Positions 1 to 16,749 of a stretch of DNA of 64,000 nucleotides are shown in pieces; position 1 is the first letter of the stretch; each line of letters starts with the position of its first letter. The translations under genes were made by a program, and so were the position numbers. Origin of the DNA: Ampullaceana balthica (lineage: Eukaryota; Mollusca; Gastropoda; Lymnaeidae); contig CALYLW010000165.1 of assembly GCA_944989445.1 (NCBI GenBank), positions 5,001 through 69,000 on the forward strand, given 5' to 3'. The notes beneath the pieces are model-generated. The model saw only the letters and a program-made list of their open reading frames with translations. It was not told where the DNA came from and made no database searches.

Positions 1-3000
1 ACCCACTCAGTAACCACATTTAATCACACAACTTACCATACCCACTCAGTAACCACATTTAATCACACAACTTACCATACCCACTCAGTAACCACATTTA
101 GCCACACAACTTACCATACCCACTCAGTAACCACATTTAATCACACAACTTACCATACCCACTCAGTAACCACATTTAGTCACACAACTTACCACACCCA
201 TTCAGTAACCACATGTAGTCACACAACTTACCTTACCCATTCAGTAACCACATGTAGTCACACAACTTACCATACCCATTCAGTAACCACATGTAGTCAC
301 ACAACTTACCATATCCCACTCAGTAACCACATTTAATCACACAACTTACCATACCCACTCAGTAACCACATTTAGCCACACAACTTACCATACCCATTCA
401 GTAACCACATGTAGTCACAGAACTTACCATACCCATTCAGTAACCACATGTAGTCACACAACTTACCATACACACTCAGTAACCACATTTAATCACACAA
501 CTTACCATACCCATTCAGTAACCACATGTAGTCACACAACTTACCATACCCATTCAGTAACCACATTTAGTCACACAACTTACCATACCCATTCAGTAAC
601 CACATGTAGTCACACAACTTACCATACCCACTCAGAAACCACATGTAGTCACACAACTTACCATACCCACTCAGTAACCACATGTAGTCACACAACTTAC
701 CATACCCATTCAGTAACCACATGTAGTCACACTACTTACCATACCCACTCAGTAACCACTTGTAGTCACACAACTTACCATACCCACTCAGTAACCACAT
801 TTAATCACATAACTTACCATACCCACTCAGTAACCACATTTAATCACATAACTTACCATACCCACTCAGTAACCACATTTAGTCACACAACTTACCATAC
901 CCACTCAGTAACCACATTTAATCACATAACTTACCATACCCACTCAGTAACCACATTTAATCACATAACTTACCATACCCACTCAGTAACCACATGTAGT
1001 CACACAACTGACCATACCCACTCAGTAACCACATTTAATCACATAACTTACCATACCCACTCAGTAGCCACATTTAATCACACAACTTACCATACCCACT
1101 CAGTAACCACATTTAATCACACAACTTACCATACCCACTCAGTAACCACATTTAGCCACACAACTTACCATACCCACTCAGTAACCACATTTAATAACAC
1201 AACTTACCATACCCACTCAGTAACCACATTTAATCACACAACTTACCATACCCACTCAGTAACCTCATTTAGCCACACAACTTACCATACCCACTCAGTA
1301 ACCACATTTAATCACACAACTTACCATACCCACTCAGTAACCAAATTTAATCACACAACTTACCATACCCACTCAGTAACCACATTTAATCACACAACTT
1401 ACCATACCCACTCAGTAACCTCATTTAGCCACACAACTTACCATACCCACTCAGTAACCACATGTAATCACACAACTGACCATACCCACTCAGTAACCAC
1501 ATGTAATCACACAACTTACCATACCCACTCAGTAACCACATTTAATCACACAACTTACCATACCCACTCAGTAACCACATTTAGTCACACAACTTACCAT
1601 ACCCACTCAGTAACCACATTTAGTCACACAACTTACCATACCCACTCAGTAACCACATGTAGTCACACAACTTACCATACCCACTCAGTAACCACATTTA
1701 ATCACACAACTTACCATACCCACTCAGTAACCACATTTAATCACACAACTTACCATACCCACTCAGTAACCACATTTAGCCACACAACTTACCATACCCA
1801 CTCAGTAACCACATTTAATAACACAACTTACCATACCCACTCAGTAACCACATTTAATCACACAACTTACCATACCCACTCAGTAACCTCATTTAGCCAC
1901 ACAACTTACCATACCCACTCAGTAACCACATTTAATCACACAACTTACCATACCCACTCAGTAACCACATTTAATCACACAACTTACCATACCCACTCAG
2001 TAACCACATTTAATCACACAACTTACCATACCCACTCAGTAACCTCATTTAGCCACACAACTTACCATACCCACTCAGTAACCACATGTAATCACACAAC
2101 TGACCATACCCACTCAGTAACCACATGTAATCACACAACTGACCATACCCACTCAGTAACCACATTTAATCACACAACTTACCATACCCACTCAGTAACC
2201 TCATTTAGCCACACAACTTACCATACCCACTCAGTAACCACATGTAGTCACACAACTTACCATACCCACTCAGTAACCACATGTAGTCACACAACTTACC
2301 ATACCCACTCAGTAACAACATTTAATCACACAACTTACCATACCCACTCAGTAACCATATTTAGCCACACAACTTACCATACCCACTCAGTAACCACATT
2401 TAGTCACACAACTTACCATACCCATTCAGTAACCACATGTAGTCACACAACTTACCATACCCACTCAGAAACCACATGTAGTCACACAACTTACCATACC
2501 CACTCAGTAACCACATGTAGTCACACAACTTACCATACCCATTCAGTAACCACATGTAGTCACACTACTTACCATACCCACTCAGTAACCACTTGTAGTC
2601 ACACAACTTACCATACCCACTCAGTAACCACATTTAATCACATAACTTACCATACCCACTCAGTAACCACATTTAATCACATAACTTACCATACCCACTC
2701 AGTAACCACATTTAGTCACACAACTTACCATACCCACTCAGTAACCACATTTAATCACATAACTTACCATACCCACTCAGTAACCACATTTAATCACATA
2801 ACTTACCATACCCACTCAGTAACCACATGTAGTCACACAACTGACCATACCCACTCAGTAACCACATTTAATCACATAACTTACCATACCCACTCAGTAG
2901 CCACATTTAATCACACAACTTACCATACCCACTCAGTAACCACATTTAATCACACAACTTACCATACCCACTCAGTAACCACATTTAGCCACACAACTTA

Positions 3001-6000
3001 CCATACCCACTCAGTAACCACATTTAATCACACAACTTACCATACCCACTCAGTAACCACATTTAATCACACAACTTACCATACCCACTCAGTAACCTCA
3101 TTTAGCCACACAACTTACCATACCCACTCAGTAACCACATTTAATCACACAACTTACCATACCCACTCAGTAACCAAATTTAATCACACAACTTACCATA
3201 CCCACTCAGTAACCACATTTAATCACACAACTTACCATACCCACTCAGTAACCTCATTTAGCCACCCAACTTACCATACCCACTCAGTAACCACATGTAA
3301 TCACACAACTGACCATACCCACTCAGTAACCACATGTAATCACACAACTGACCATACCCACTCAGTAACCACATTTAATCACACAACTTACCATACCCAC
3401 TCAGTAACCTCATTTAGCCACACAACTTACCATACCCACTCAGTAACCACATTTAATCACATAACTTACCATACCCACTCAGTAACCACATTTAATCACA
3501 TAACTTACCATACCCACTCAGTAACCACATGTAGTCACACAACTGACCATACCCACTCAGTAACCACATTTAATCACATAACTTACCATACCCACTCAGT
3601 AGCCACATTTAATCACACAACTTACCATACCCACTCAGTAACCACATTTAATCACACAACTTACCATACCCACTCAGTAACCACATTTAGCCACACAACT
3701 TACCATACCCACTCAGTAACCACATTTAATAACACAACTTACCATACCCACTCAGTAACCACATTTAATCACACAACTTACCATACCCACTCAGTAACCT
3801 CATTTAGCCACACAACTTACCATACCCACTCAGTAACCACATTTAATCACACAACTTACCATACCCACTCAGTAACCAAATTTAATCACACAACTTACCA
3901 TACCCACTCAGTAACCACATTTAATCACACAACTTACCATACCCACTCAGTAACCTCATTTAGCCACACAACTTACCATACCCACTCAGTAACCACATGT
4001 AATCACATAACTGACCATACCCACTCAGTAACCACATGTAATCACACAACTGACCATACCCACTCAGTAACCACATTTAATCACACAACTTACCATACCC
4101 ACTCAGTAACCTCATTTAGCCACACAACTTACCATACCCACTCAGTAACCACATGTAGTCACACAACTTACCATACCCACTCAGTAACCACATGTAGTCA
4201 CACAACTTACCATACCCACTCAGTAACAACATTTAATCACACAACTTACCATACCCACTCAGTAACCACATTTAATCACACAACTTACCATACCCACTCA
4301 GTAACCACATTTAGCCACACAACTTACCATACCCACTCAGTAACCACATTTAATAACACAACTTACCATACCCACTCAGTAACCACATTTAATCACACAA
4401 CTTACCATACCCACTCAGTAACCTCATTTAGCCACACAACTTACCATACCCACTCAGTAACCACATTTAATCACACAACTTACCATACCCACTCAGTAAC
4501 CAAATTTAATCACACAACTTACCATACCCACTCAGTAACCACATTTAATCACACAACTTACCATACCCACTCAGTAACCTCATTTAGCCACACAACTTAC
4601 CATACCCACTCAGTAACCACATGTAATCACACAACTGACCATACCCACTCAGTAACCACATGTAATCACACAACTGACCATACCCACTCAGTAACCACAT
4701 TTAATCACATAACTTACCATACCCACTCAGTAACCACATTTAATCACATAACTTACCATACCCACTCAGTAACCACATTTAGTCACACAACTTACCATAC
4801 CCACTCAGTAACCACATTTAATCACATAACTTACCATACCCACTCAGTAACCACATTTAATCACATAACTTACCATACCCACTCAGTAACCACATGTAGT
4901 CACACAACTGACCATACCCACTCAGTAACCACATTTAATCACATAACTTACCATACCCACTCAGTAGCCACATTTAATCACACAACTTACCATACCCACT
5001 CAGTAACCACATTTAATCACACAACTTACCATACCCACTCAGTAACCACATTTAGCCACACAACTTACCATACCCACTCAGTAACCACATTTAATCACAC
5101 AACTTACCATACCCACTCAGTAACCACATTTAATCACACAACTTACCATACCCACTCAGTAACCTCATTTAGCCACACAACTTACCATACCCACTCAGTA
5201 ACCACATTTAATCACACAACTTACCATACCCACTCAGTAACCACATTTAATCACACAACTTACCATACCCACTCAGTAACCACATTTAATCACACAACTT
5301 ACCATACCCACTCAGTAACCTCATTTAGCCACACAACTTACCATACCCACTCAGTAACCACATGTAATCACACAACTGACCATACCCACTCAGTAACCAC
5401 ATGTAATCACACAACTGACCATACCCACTCAGTAACCACATTTAATCACACAACTTACCATACCCACTCAGTAACCTCATTTAGCCACACAACTTACCAT
5501 ACCCACTCAGTAACCACATGTAGTCACACAACTTACCATACCCACTCAGTAACCACATGTAGTCACACAACTTACCATACCCACTCAGTAACCACATTTA
5601 ATCACACAACTTACCATACCCACTCAGTAACCACATTTAATCACACAACTTACCATACCCACTCAGTAACCACATTTAGCCACACAACTTACCATACCCA
5701 CTCAGTAACCACATTTAATCACACAACTTACCATACCCACTCAGTAACCACATTTAATCACACAACTTACCATACCCACTCAGTAACCTCATTTAGCCAC
5801 ACAACTTACCATACCCACTCAGTAACCACATTTAATCACACAACTTACCATACCCACTCAGTAACCACATTTAATCACACAACTTACCATACCCACTCAG
5901 TAACCACATTTAATCACACAACTTACCATACCCACTCAGTAACCACATTTAGCCACACAACTTACCATACCCACTCAGTAACCACATGTAATCACACAAC

Positions 6001-9000
6001 TTACCATACCCACTCAGTAACCACATGTAATCACACAACTTACCATACCCACTCAGTAACCACATTTAATCACACAACTTACCATACCCACTCAGTAACC
6101 ACATTTAGTCACACAACTTACCATACCCACTCAGTAACCACATGTAGTCACACAACTTACCATACCCACTCAGTAACCACATGTAGTCACACAACTTACC
6201 ATACCCACTCAGTAACCACATTTAATCACACAACTTACCATACCCACTCAGTAACCACATTTAGTCACACAACTTACCATACCCACTCAGTAACCACATT
6301 TAGTCACACAACTTACCATACCCACTCAGTAACCACATGTAGTCACACAACTTACCATACCCACTCAGTAACCACATTTAGTCACACAACTTACCATACC
6401 CACTCAGTAACCACATTTAGTCACACAACTTACCATACCCACTCAGTAACCACATGTAGTCACACAACTTACCATACCCACTCAGTAACCACATTTAGTC
6501 ACACAACTTACCATACCCACTCAGTAACCACATTTAATCACACAACTTACCATACCCACTCAGTAACCACATTTAATCACACAACTTACCATACCCACTC
6601 AGTAACCACATTTAGTCACACAACTTACCATACCCACTCAGTAACCACATTTAATCACACAACTTACCATACCCACTCAGTAACCACATTTAATCACACA
6701 ACTTACCATACCCACTCAGTAACCACATGTAGTCACACAACTTACCATACCCACTCAGTAACCACATTTAATCACACAACTTACCATACCCACTCAGTAA
6801 CCACATTTAATCACACAACTTACCATACCCACTCAGTAACCACATTTAATCACACAACTTACCATACCCACTCAGTAACCACATTTAGTCACACAACTTA
6901 CCATACCCACTCAGTAACCACATTTAATCACACAACTTACCATACCCACTCAGTAACCACATTTAATCACACAACTTACCATACCCACTCAGTAACCACA
7001 TTTAGCCACACAACTTACCATACCCACTCAGTAACCACATTTAATCACACAACTTACCATACCCACTCAGTAACCACATTTAATCACACAACTTACCATA
7101 CCCACTCAGTAACCACATTTAATCACACAACTTACCATACCCACTCAGTAACCTCATTTAGCCACACAACTTACCATACCCACTCAGTAACCACATGTAA
7201 TCACACAACTTACCATACCCACTCAGTAACCACATGTAATCACACAACTTACCATACCCACTCAGTAACCACATTTAATCACACAACTTACCATACCCAC
7301 TCAGTAACCACATTTAGCCACACAACTTACCATACCCACTCAGTAACCACATGTAGTCACACAACTTACCATACCCACTCAGTAACCACATGTAGTCACA
7401 CAACTTACCATACCCACTCAGTAACCACATTTAATCACACAACTTACCATACCCACTCAGTAACCACATTTAGTCACACAACTTACCATACCCACTCAGT
7501 AACCACATTTAATCACACAACTTACCATACCCACTCAGTAACCACATTTAGTCACACAACTTACCATACCCACTCAGTAACCACATTTAGTCACACAACT
7601 TACCATACCCACTCAGTAACCACATTTAGTCACACAACTTACCATACCCACTCAGTAACCACATTTAGTCACACAACTTACCATACCCACTCAGTAACCA
7701 CATTTAGTCACACAACTTACCATACCCACTCAGTAACCACATTTAGTCACACAACTTACCATACCCACTCAGTAACCACATTTAATCACACAACTTACCA
7801 TACCCACTCAGTAACCACATTTAATCACACAACTTACCATACCCACTCAGTAACCACATTTAATCACACAACTTACCATACCCACTCAGTAACCACATTT
7901 AATCACACAACTTACCATACCCACTCAGTAACCACATTTAATCACACAACTTACCATACCCACTCAGTAACCACATTTAATCACACAACTTACCATACCC
8001 ACTCAGTAACCACATTTAATCACACAACTTACCATACCCACTCAGTAACCACATTTAGTCACACAACTTACCATACCCACTCAGTAACCACATTTAATCA
8101 CACAACTTACCATACCCACTCAGTAACCACATTTAATCACACAACTTACCATACCCACTCAGTAACCACATTTAATCACACAACTTACCATACCCACTCA
8201 GTAACCACATTTAATCACACAACTTACCATACCCACTCAGTAACCACATGTAGTCACACAACTTACCATACCCACTCAGTAACCACATTTAGTCACACAA
8301 CTTACCATACCCACTCAGTAACCACATTTAATCACACAACTTACCATACCCACTCAGTAACCACATTTAGTCACACAACTTACCATACCCACTCAGTAAC
8401 CACATTTAATCACACAACTTACCATACCCACTCAGTAACCACATTTAGTCACACAACTTACCATACCCACTCAGTAACCACATGTAGTCACACAACTTAC
8501 CATACCCACTCAGTAACCACATTTAGTCACACAACTTACCATACCCACTCAGTAACCACATTTAGTCACACAACTTACCATACCCACTCAGTAACCACAT
8601 GTAGTCACACAACTTACCATACCCACTCAGTAACCACATGTAGTCACACAACTTACCATACCCACTCAGTAACCACATTTAATCACACAACTTACCATAC
8701 CCACTCAGTAACCACATTTAATCACACAACTTACCATACCCACTCAGTAACCACATTTAGTCACACAACTTACCATACCCACTCAGTAACCACATTTAAT
8801 CACACAACTTACCATACCCACTCAGTAACCACATTTAATCACACAACTTACCATACCCACTCAGTAACCACATTTAGTCACACAACTTACCATACCCACT
8901 CAGTAACCACATTTAGTCACACAACTTACCATACCCACTCAGTAACCACATGTAGTCACACAACTTACCATACCCACTCAGTAACCACATTTAATCACAC

Positions 9001-12000
9001 AACTTACCATACCCACTCAGTAACCACATTTAATCACACAACTTACCATACCCACTCAGTAACCACATTTAGTCACACAACTTACCATACCCACTCAGTA
9101 ACCACATTTAGTCACACAACTTACCATACCCACTCAGTAACCACATGTAGTCACACAACTTACCATACCCACTCAGTAACCACATTTAATCACACAACTT
9201 ACCATACCCACTCAGTAACCACATTTAGTCACACAACTTACCATACCCACTCAGTAACCACATTTAGTCACACAACTTACCATACCCACTCAGTAACCAC
9301 ATTTAGTCACACAACTTACCATACCCACTCAGTAACCACATTTAGTCACACAACTTACCATACCCACTCAGTAACCACATTTAGTCACACAACTTACCAT
9401 ACCCACTCAGTAACCACATTTAGTCACACAACTTACCATACCCACTCAGTAACCACATTTAATCACACAACTTACCATACCCACTCAGTAACCACATTTA
9501 ATCACACAACTTACCATACCCACTCAGTAACCACATTTAGTCACACAACTTACCATACCCACTCAGTAACCACATTTAGTCACACAACTTACCATACCCA
9601 CTCAGTAACCACATTTAATCACACAACTTACCATACCCACTCAGTAACCACATTTAATCACACAACTTACCATACCCACTCAGTAACCACATTTAGTCAC
9701 ACAACTTACCATACCCACTCAGTAACCACATTTAATCACACAACTTACCATACCCACTCAGTAACCACATTTAATCACACAACTTACCATACCCACTCAG
9801 TAACCACATTTAATCACACAACTTACCATACCCACTCAGTAACCACATTTAGTCACACAACTTACCATACCCACTCAGTAACCACATGTAATCACACAAC
9901 TTACCATACCCACTCAGTAACCACATTTAATCACACAACTTACCATACCCACTCAGTAACCACATGTAATCACACAACTTACCATACCCACTCAGTAACC
10001 ACATTTAATCACACAACTTACCATACCCACTCAGTAACCACATGTAATCACACAACTTACCATACCCACTCAGTAACCACATTTAGTCACACAACTTACC
10101 ATACCCACTCAGTAACCACATGTAGTCACACAACTTACCATACCCACTCAGTAACCACATTTAATCACACAACTTACCATACCCACTCAGTAACCACATT
10201 TAGTCACACAACTTACCATACCCACTCAGTAACCACATTTAATCACACAACTTACCATACCCACTCAGTAACCACATTTAGTCACACAACTTACCATACC
10301 CACTCAGTAACCACATGTAGTCACACAACTTACCATACCCACTCAGTAACCACATTTAGTCACACAACTTACCATACCCACTCAGTAACCACATGTAGTC
10401 ACACAACTTACCATACCCACTCAGTAACCACATGTAGTCACACAACTTACCATACCCACTCAGTAACCACATGTAGTCACACAACTTACCATACCCACTC
10501 AGTAACCACATTTAATCACACAACTTACCATACCCACTCAGTAACCACATTTAATCACACAACTTACCATACCCACTCAGTAACCACATTTAGTCACACA
10601 ACTTACCATACCCACTCAGTAACCACATTTAATCACACAACTTACCATACCCACTCAGTAACCACATTTAATCACACAACTTACCATACCCACTCAGTAA
10701 CCACATGTAGTCACACAACTTACCATACCCACTCAGTAACCACATTTAATCACACAACTTACCATACCCACTCAGTAACCACATTTAATCACACAACTTA
10801 CCATACCCACTCAGTAACCACATTTAATCACACAACTTACCATACCCACTCAGTAACCACATTTAGTCACACAACTTACCATACCCACTCAGTAACCACA
10901 TTTAATCACACAACTTACCATACCCACTCAGTAACCACATTTAATCACACAACTTACCATACCCACTCAGTAACCACATTTAGTCACACAACTTACCATA
11001 CCCACTCAGTAACCACATTTAGTCACACAACTTACCATACCCACTCAGTAACCACATTTAATCACACAACTTACCATACCCACTCAGTAACCACATTTAA
11101 TCACACAACTTACCATACCCACTCAGTAACCACATTTAATCACACAACTTACCATACCCACTCAGTAACCACATGTAGTCACACAACTTACCATACCCAC
11201 TCAGTAACCACATTTAGTCACACAACTTACCATACCCACTCAGTAACCACATTTAGTCACACAACTTACCATACCCACTCAGTAACCACATTTAATCACA
11301 CAACTTACCATACCCACTCAGTAACCACATTTAATCACACAACTTACCATACCCACTCAGTAACCACATTTAATCACACAACTTACCATACCCACTCAGT
11401 AACCACATTTAATCACACAACTTACCATACCCACTCAGTAACCACATTTAGTCACACAACTTACCATACCCACTCAGTAACCACATGTAGTCACACAACT
11501 TACCATACCCACTCAGTAACCACATTTAGTCACACAACTTACCATACCCACTCAGTAACCACATTTAATCACACAACTTACCATACCCACTCAGTAACCA
11601 CATTTAATCACACAACTTACCATACCCACTCAGTAACCACATTTAATCACACAACTTACCATACCCACTCAGTAACCACATTTAGTCACACAACTTACCA
11701 TACCCACTCAGTAACCACATGTAGTCACACAACTTACCATACCCACTCAGTAACCACATTTAATCACACAACTTACCATACCCACTCAGTAACCACATTT
11801 AGTCACACAACTTACCATACCCACTCAGTAACCACATGTAGTCACACAACTTACCATACCCACTCAGTAACCACATTTAGTCACACAACTTACCATACCC
11901 ACTCAGTAACCACATTTAATCACACAACTTACCATACCCACTCAGTAACCACATTTAATCACACAACTTACCATACCCACTCAGTAACCACATGTAGTCA

Positions 12001-15000
12001 CACAACTTACCATACCCACTCAGTAACCACATTTAGTCACACAACTTACCATACCCACTCAGTAACCACATTTAATCACACAACTTACCATACCCACTCA
12101 GTAACCACATTTAATCACACAACTTACCATACCCACTCAGTAACCACATTTAGTCACACAACTTACCATACCCACTCAGTAACCACATTTAATCACACAA
12201 CTTACCATACCCACTCAGTAACCACATTTAATCACACAACTTACCATACCCACTCAGTAACCACATTTAGCCACACAACTTACCATACCCACTCAGTAAC
12301 CACATTTAATCACACAACTTACCATACCCACTCAGTAACCACATTTAATCACACAACTTACCATACCCACTCAGTAACCACATTTAGTCACACAACTTAC
12401 CATACCCACTCAGTAACCACATTTAGTCACACAACTTACCATACCCACTCAGTAACCACATGTAATCACACAACTTACCATACCCACTCAGTAACCACAT
12501 GTAATCACACAACTTACCATACCCACTCAGTAACCACATTTAATCACACAACTTACCATACCCACTCAGTAACCACATTTAATCACACAACTTACCATAC
12601 CCACTCAGTAACCACATTTAGTCACACAACTTACCATACCCACTCAGTAACCACATTTAGTCACACAACTTACCATACCCACTCAGTAACCACATTTAAT
12701 CACACAACTTACCATACCCACTCAGTAACCACATTTAATCACACAACTTACCATACCCACTCAGTAACCACATTTAGTCACACAACTTACCATACCCACT
12801 CAGTAACCACATTTAGTCACACAACTTACCATACCCACTCAGTAACCACATTTAATCACACAACTTACCATACCCACTCAGTAACCACATTTAATCACAC
12901 AACTTACCATACCCACTCAGTAACCACATTTAATCACACAACTTACCATACCCACTCAGTAACCACATTTAGTCACACAACTTACCATACCCACTCAGTA
13001 ACCACATTTAATCACACAACTTACCATACCCACTCAGTAACCACATTTAGTCACACAACTTACCATACCCACTCAGTAACCACATTTAATCACACAACTT
13101 ACCATACCCACTCAGTAACCACATTTAATCACACAACTTACCATACCCACTCAGTAACCACATTTAATCACACAACTTACCATACCCACTCAGTAACCAC
13201 ATTTAGTCACACAACTTACCATACCCACTCAGTAACCACATTTAATCACACAACTTACCATACCCACTCAGTAACCACATTTAATCACACAACTTACCAT
13301 ACCCACTCAGTAACCACATGTAGTCACACAACTTACCATACCCACTCAGTAACCACATTTAATCACACAACTTACCATACCCACTCAGTAACCACATTTA
13401 ATCACACAACTTACCATACCCACTCAGTAACCACATTTAATCACACAACTTACCATACCCACTCAGTAACCACATTTAGCCACACAACTTACCATACCCA
13501 CTCAGTAACCACATTTAATCACACAACTTACCATACCCACTCAGTAACCACATTTAATCACACAACTTACCATACCCACTCAGTAACCTCATTTAGCCAC
13601 ACAACTTACCATACCCACTCAGTAACCACATTTAATCACACAACTTACCATACCCACTCAGTAACCACATTTAATCACACAACTTACCATACCCACTCAG
13701 TAACCACATTTAATCACACAACTTACCATACCCACTCAGTAACCTCATTTAGCCACACAACTTACCATACCCACTCAGTAACCACATGTAATCACACAAC
13801 TTACCATACCCACTCAGTAACCACATTTAATCACACAACTTACCATACCCACTCAGTAACCACATTTAATCACACAACTTACCATACCCACTCAGTAACC
13901 ACATTTAATCACACAACTTACCATACCCACTCAGTAACCACATGTAATCACACAACTTACCATACCCACTCAGTAACCACATGTAGTCACACAACTTACC
14001 ATACCCACTCAGTAACCACATGTAGTCACACAACTTACCATACCCACTCAGTAACCACATTTAATCACACAACTTACCATACCCACTCAGTAACCACATT
14101 AGTCACACAACTTACCATACCCACTCAGTAACCACATTTATCACACAACTTACCATACCCACTCAGTAACCACATTTAATCACACAACTTACCATACCCA
14201 CTCAGTAACCACATTTAATCACACAACTTACCATACCCACTCAGTAACCACATTTAGTCACACAACTTACCATACCCACTCAGTAACCACATGTAGTCAC
14301 ACAACTTACCATACCCACTCAGTAACCACATTTAGTCACACAACTTACCATACCCACTCAGTAACCACATGTAGTCACACAACTTACCATACCCACTCAG
14401 TAACCACATGTAGTCACACAACTTACCATACCCACTCAGTAACCACATGTAGTCACACAACTTACCATACCCACTCAGTAACCACATTTAATCACACAAC
14501 TTACCATACCCACTCAGTAACCACATTTAGTCACACAACTTACCATACCCACTCAGTAACCACATTTAATCACACAACTTACCATACCCACTCAGTAACC
14601 ACATTTAATCACACAACTTACCATACCCACTCAGTAACCACATGTAGTCACACAACTTACCATACCCACTCAGTAACCACATTTAATCACACAACTTACC
14701 ATACCCACTCAGTAACCACATTTAATCACACAACTTACCATACCCACTCAGTAACCACATTTAATCACACAACTTACCATACCCACTCAGTAACCACATT
14801 TAGTCACACAACTTACCATACCCACTCAGTAACCACATTTAATCACACAACTTACCATACCCACTCAGTAACCACATTTAATCACACAACTTACCATACC
14901 CACTCAGTAACCACATTTAATCACACAACTTACCATACCCACTCAGTAACCACATTTAATCACACAACTTACCATACCCACTCAGTAACCACATTTAATC

Positions 15001-16561
15001 ACACAACTTACCATACCCACTCAGTAACCACATTTAATCACACAACTTACCATACCCACTCAGTAACCACATTTAGCCACACAACTTACCATACCCACTC
15101 AGTAACCACATTTAATCACACAACTTACCATACCCACTCAGTAACCACATTTAATCACACAACTTACCATACCCACTCAGTAACCACATTTAATCACACA
15201 ACTTACCATACCCACTCAGTAACCACATTTAATCACACAACTTACCATACCCACTCAGTAACCACATTTAATCACACAACTTACCATACCCACTCAGTAA
15301 CCTCATTTAGCCACACAACTTACCATACCCACTCAGTAACCACATGTAATCACACAACTTACCATACCCACTCAGTAACCACATTTAATCACACAACTTA
15401 CCATACCCACTCAGTAACCACATGTAATCACACAACTTACCATACCCACTCAGTAACCACATTTAATCACACAACTTACCATACCCACTCAGTAACCACA
15501 TGTAATCACACAACTTACCATACCCACTCAGTAACCACATGTAGTCACACAACTTACCATACCCACTCAGTAACCACATGTAGTCACACAACTTACCATA
15601 CCCACTCAGTAACCACATTTAATCACACAACTTACCATACCCACTCAGTAACCACATTTAGCCACACAACTTACCATACCCACTCAGTAACCACATTTAA
15701 TCACACAACTTACCATACCCACTCAGTAACCACATTTAGCCACACAACTTACCATACCCACTCAGTAACCACATGTAGTCACACAACTTACCATACCCAC
15801 TCAGTAACCACATTAGTCACACAACTTACCATACCCACTCAGTAACCACATGTAGTCACACAACTTACCATACCCACTCAGTAACCACATGTAGTCACAC
15901 AACTTACCATACCCACTCAGTAACCACATGTAGTCACACAACTTACCATACCCACTCAGTAACCACATTTAATCACACAACTTACCATACCCACTCAGTA
16001 ACCACATTTAATCACATAACTTACCATACCCACTCAGTAACCACATTTAGTCACACAACTTACCATACCCACTCAGTAACCACATTTAATCACATAACTT
16101 ACCATACCCACTCAGTAACCACATTTAATCACACAACTTACCATACCCACTCAGTAACCACATGTAGTCACACAACTTACCATACCCATTCAGTAACCAC
16201 ATGTAGTCACACAACTTACCATACCCACTCAGTAACCACATGTAGTCACACAACTTACCATACCCACTCAGTAACCACATTTAATCACACAACTTACCAT
16301 ACCCACTCAGTAACCACATTTAGTCACACAACTTACCATACCCACTCAGTAACCACATTTAGTCACACAACTTACCATACCCACTCAGTAACCACATTTA
16401 GTCACACAACTTACCATACCCACTCAGTAACCACATTTAGTCACACAACTTACCATACCCACTCAGTAACCACATGTAGTCACACAACTTACCATACCCA
16501 CTCAGTAACCACATGTAGTCACACAACTTACCATACCCACTCAGTAACCACATGTAGTCAC
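1..16561. repeat. Satellite array, 39-bp monomer (left block, ~424 copies)
   Basis: The sequence is a head-to-tail array of a 39-bp unit whose core reads cagtaaccacatttaatcac followed by acaacttaccataccca and ct. Monomers differ mainly at a few diagnostic sites: ttTaat, ttTagt, tGtagt, ttTagCc, the tCattt form, caacTt or taacTt, and acTGacc. A few units are 38 bp (near 14098, 14137 and 15812) or 40 bp (near 313). Each frame contains stops, so it is not coding. The first ~6 kb is heterogeneous and shows higher-order duplication: rare variants recur exactly 1833 bp (47 monomers) and 3900 bp (100 monomers) apart. From ~6 kb on, the array is much more uniform. The strand is A/C-rich and poor in G. 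It could be centromeric, pericentromeric or another heterochromatic block; the sequence alone does not tell. Confidence 0.98.
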
Positions 16562-16749
16562 CAGTGGCGTAGCTAGGGTCATGTGCGCCCGGGGACATGA
16601 CACAAAATCCGCGCCCCTTGTCGGACCGAACGATTCTGGGGGTTACTGAGCCCCCAAGAAAAATTTGAAATTTTACGGTTTATATGGGTTCATTTTCGAA
16701 GCTTCTGGGTATTTTAATGAAATAAAATACAGACTAATAATTCTCTATA

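Noticed and set aside
1..16561. A CRISPR array or a protein-coding tandem repeat
   Set aside because: Units are contiguous without spacers, and each frame of the 39-bp unit contains stop codons.
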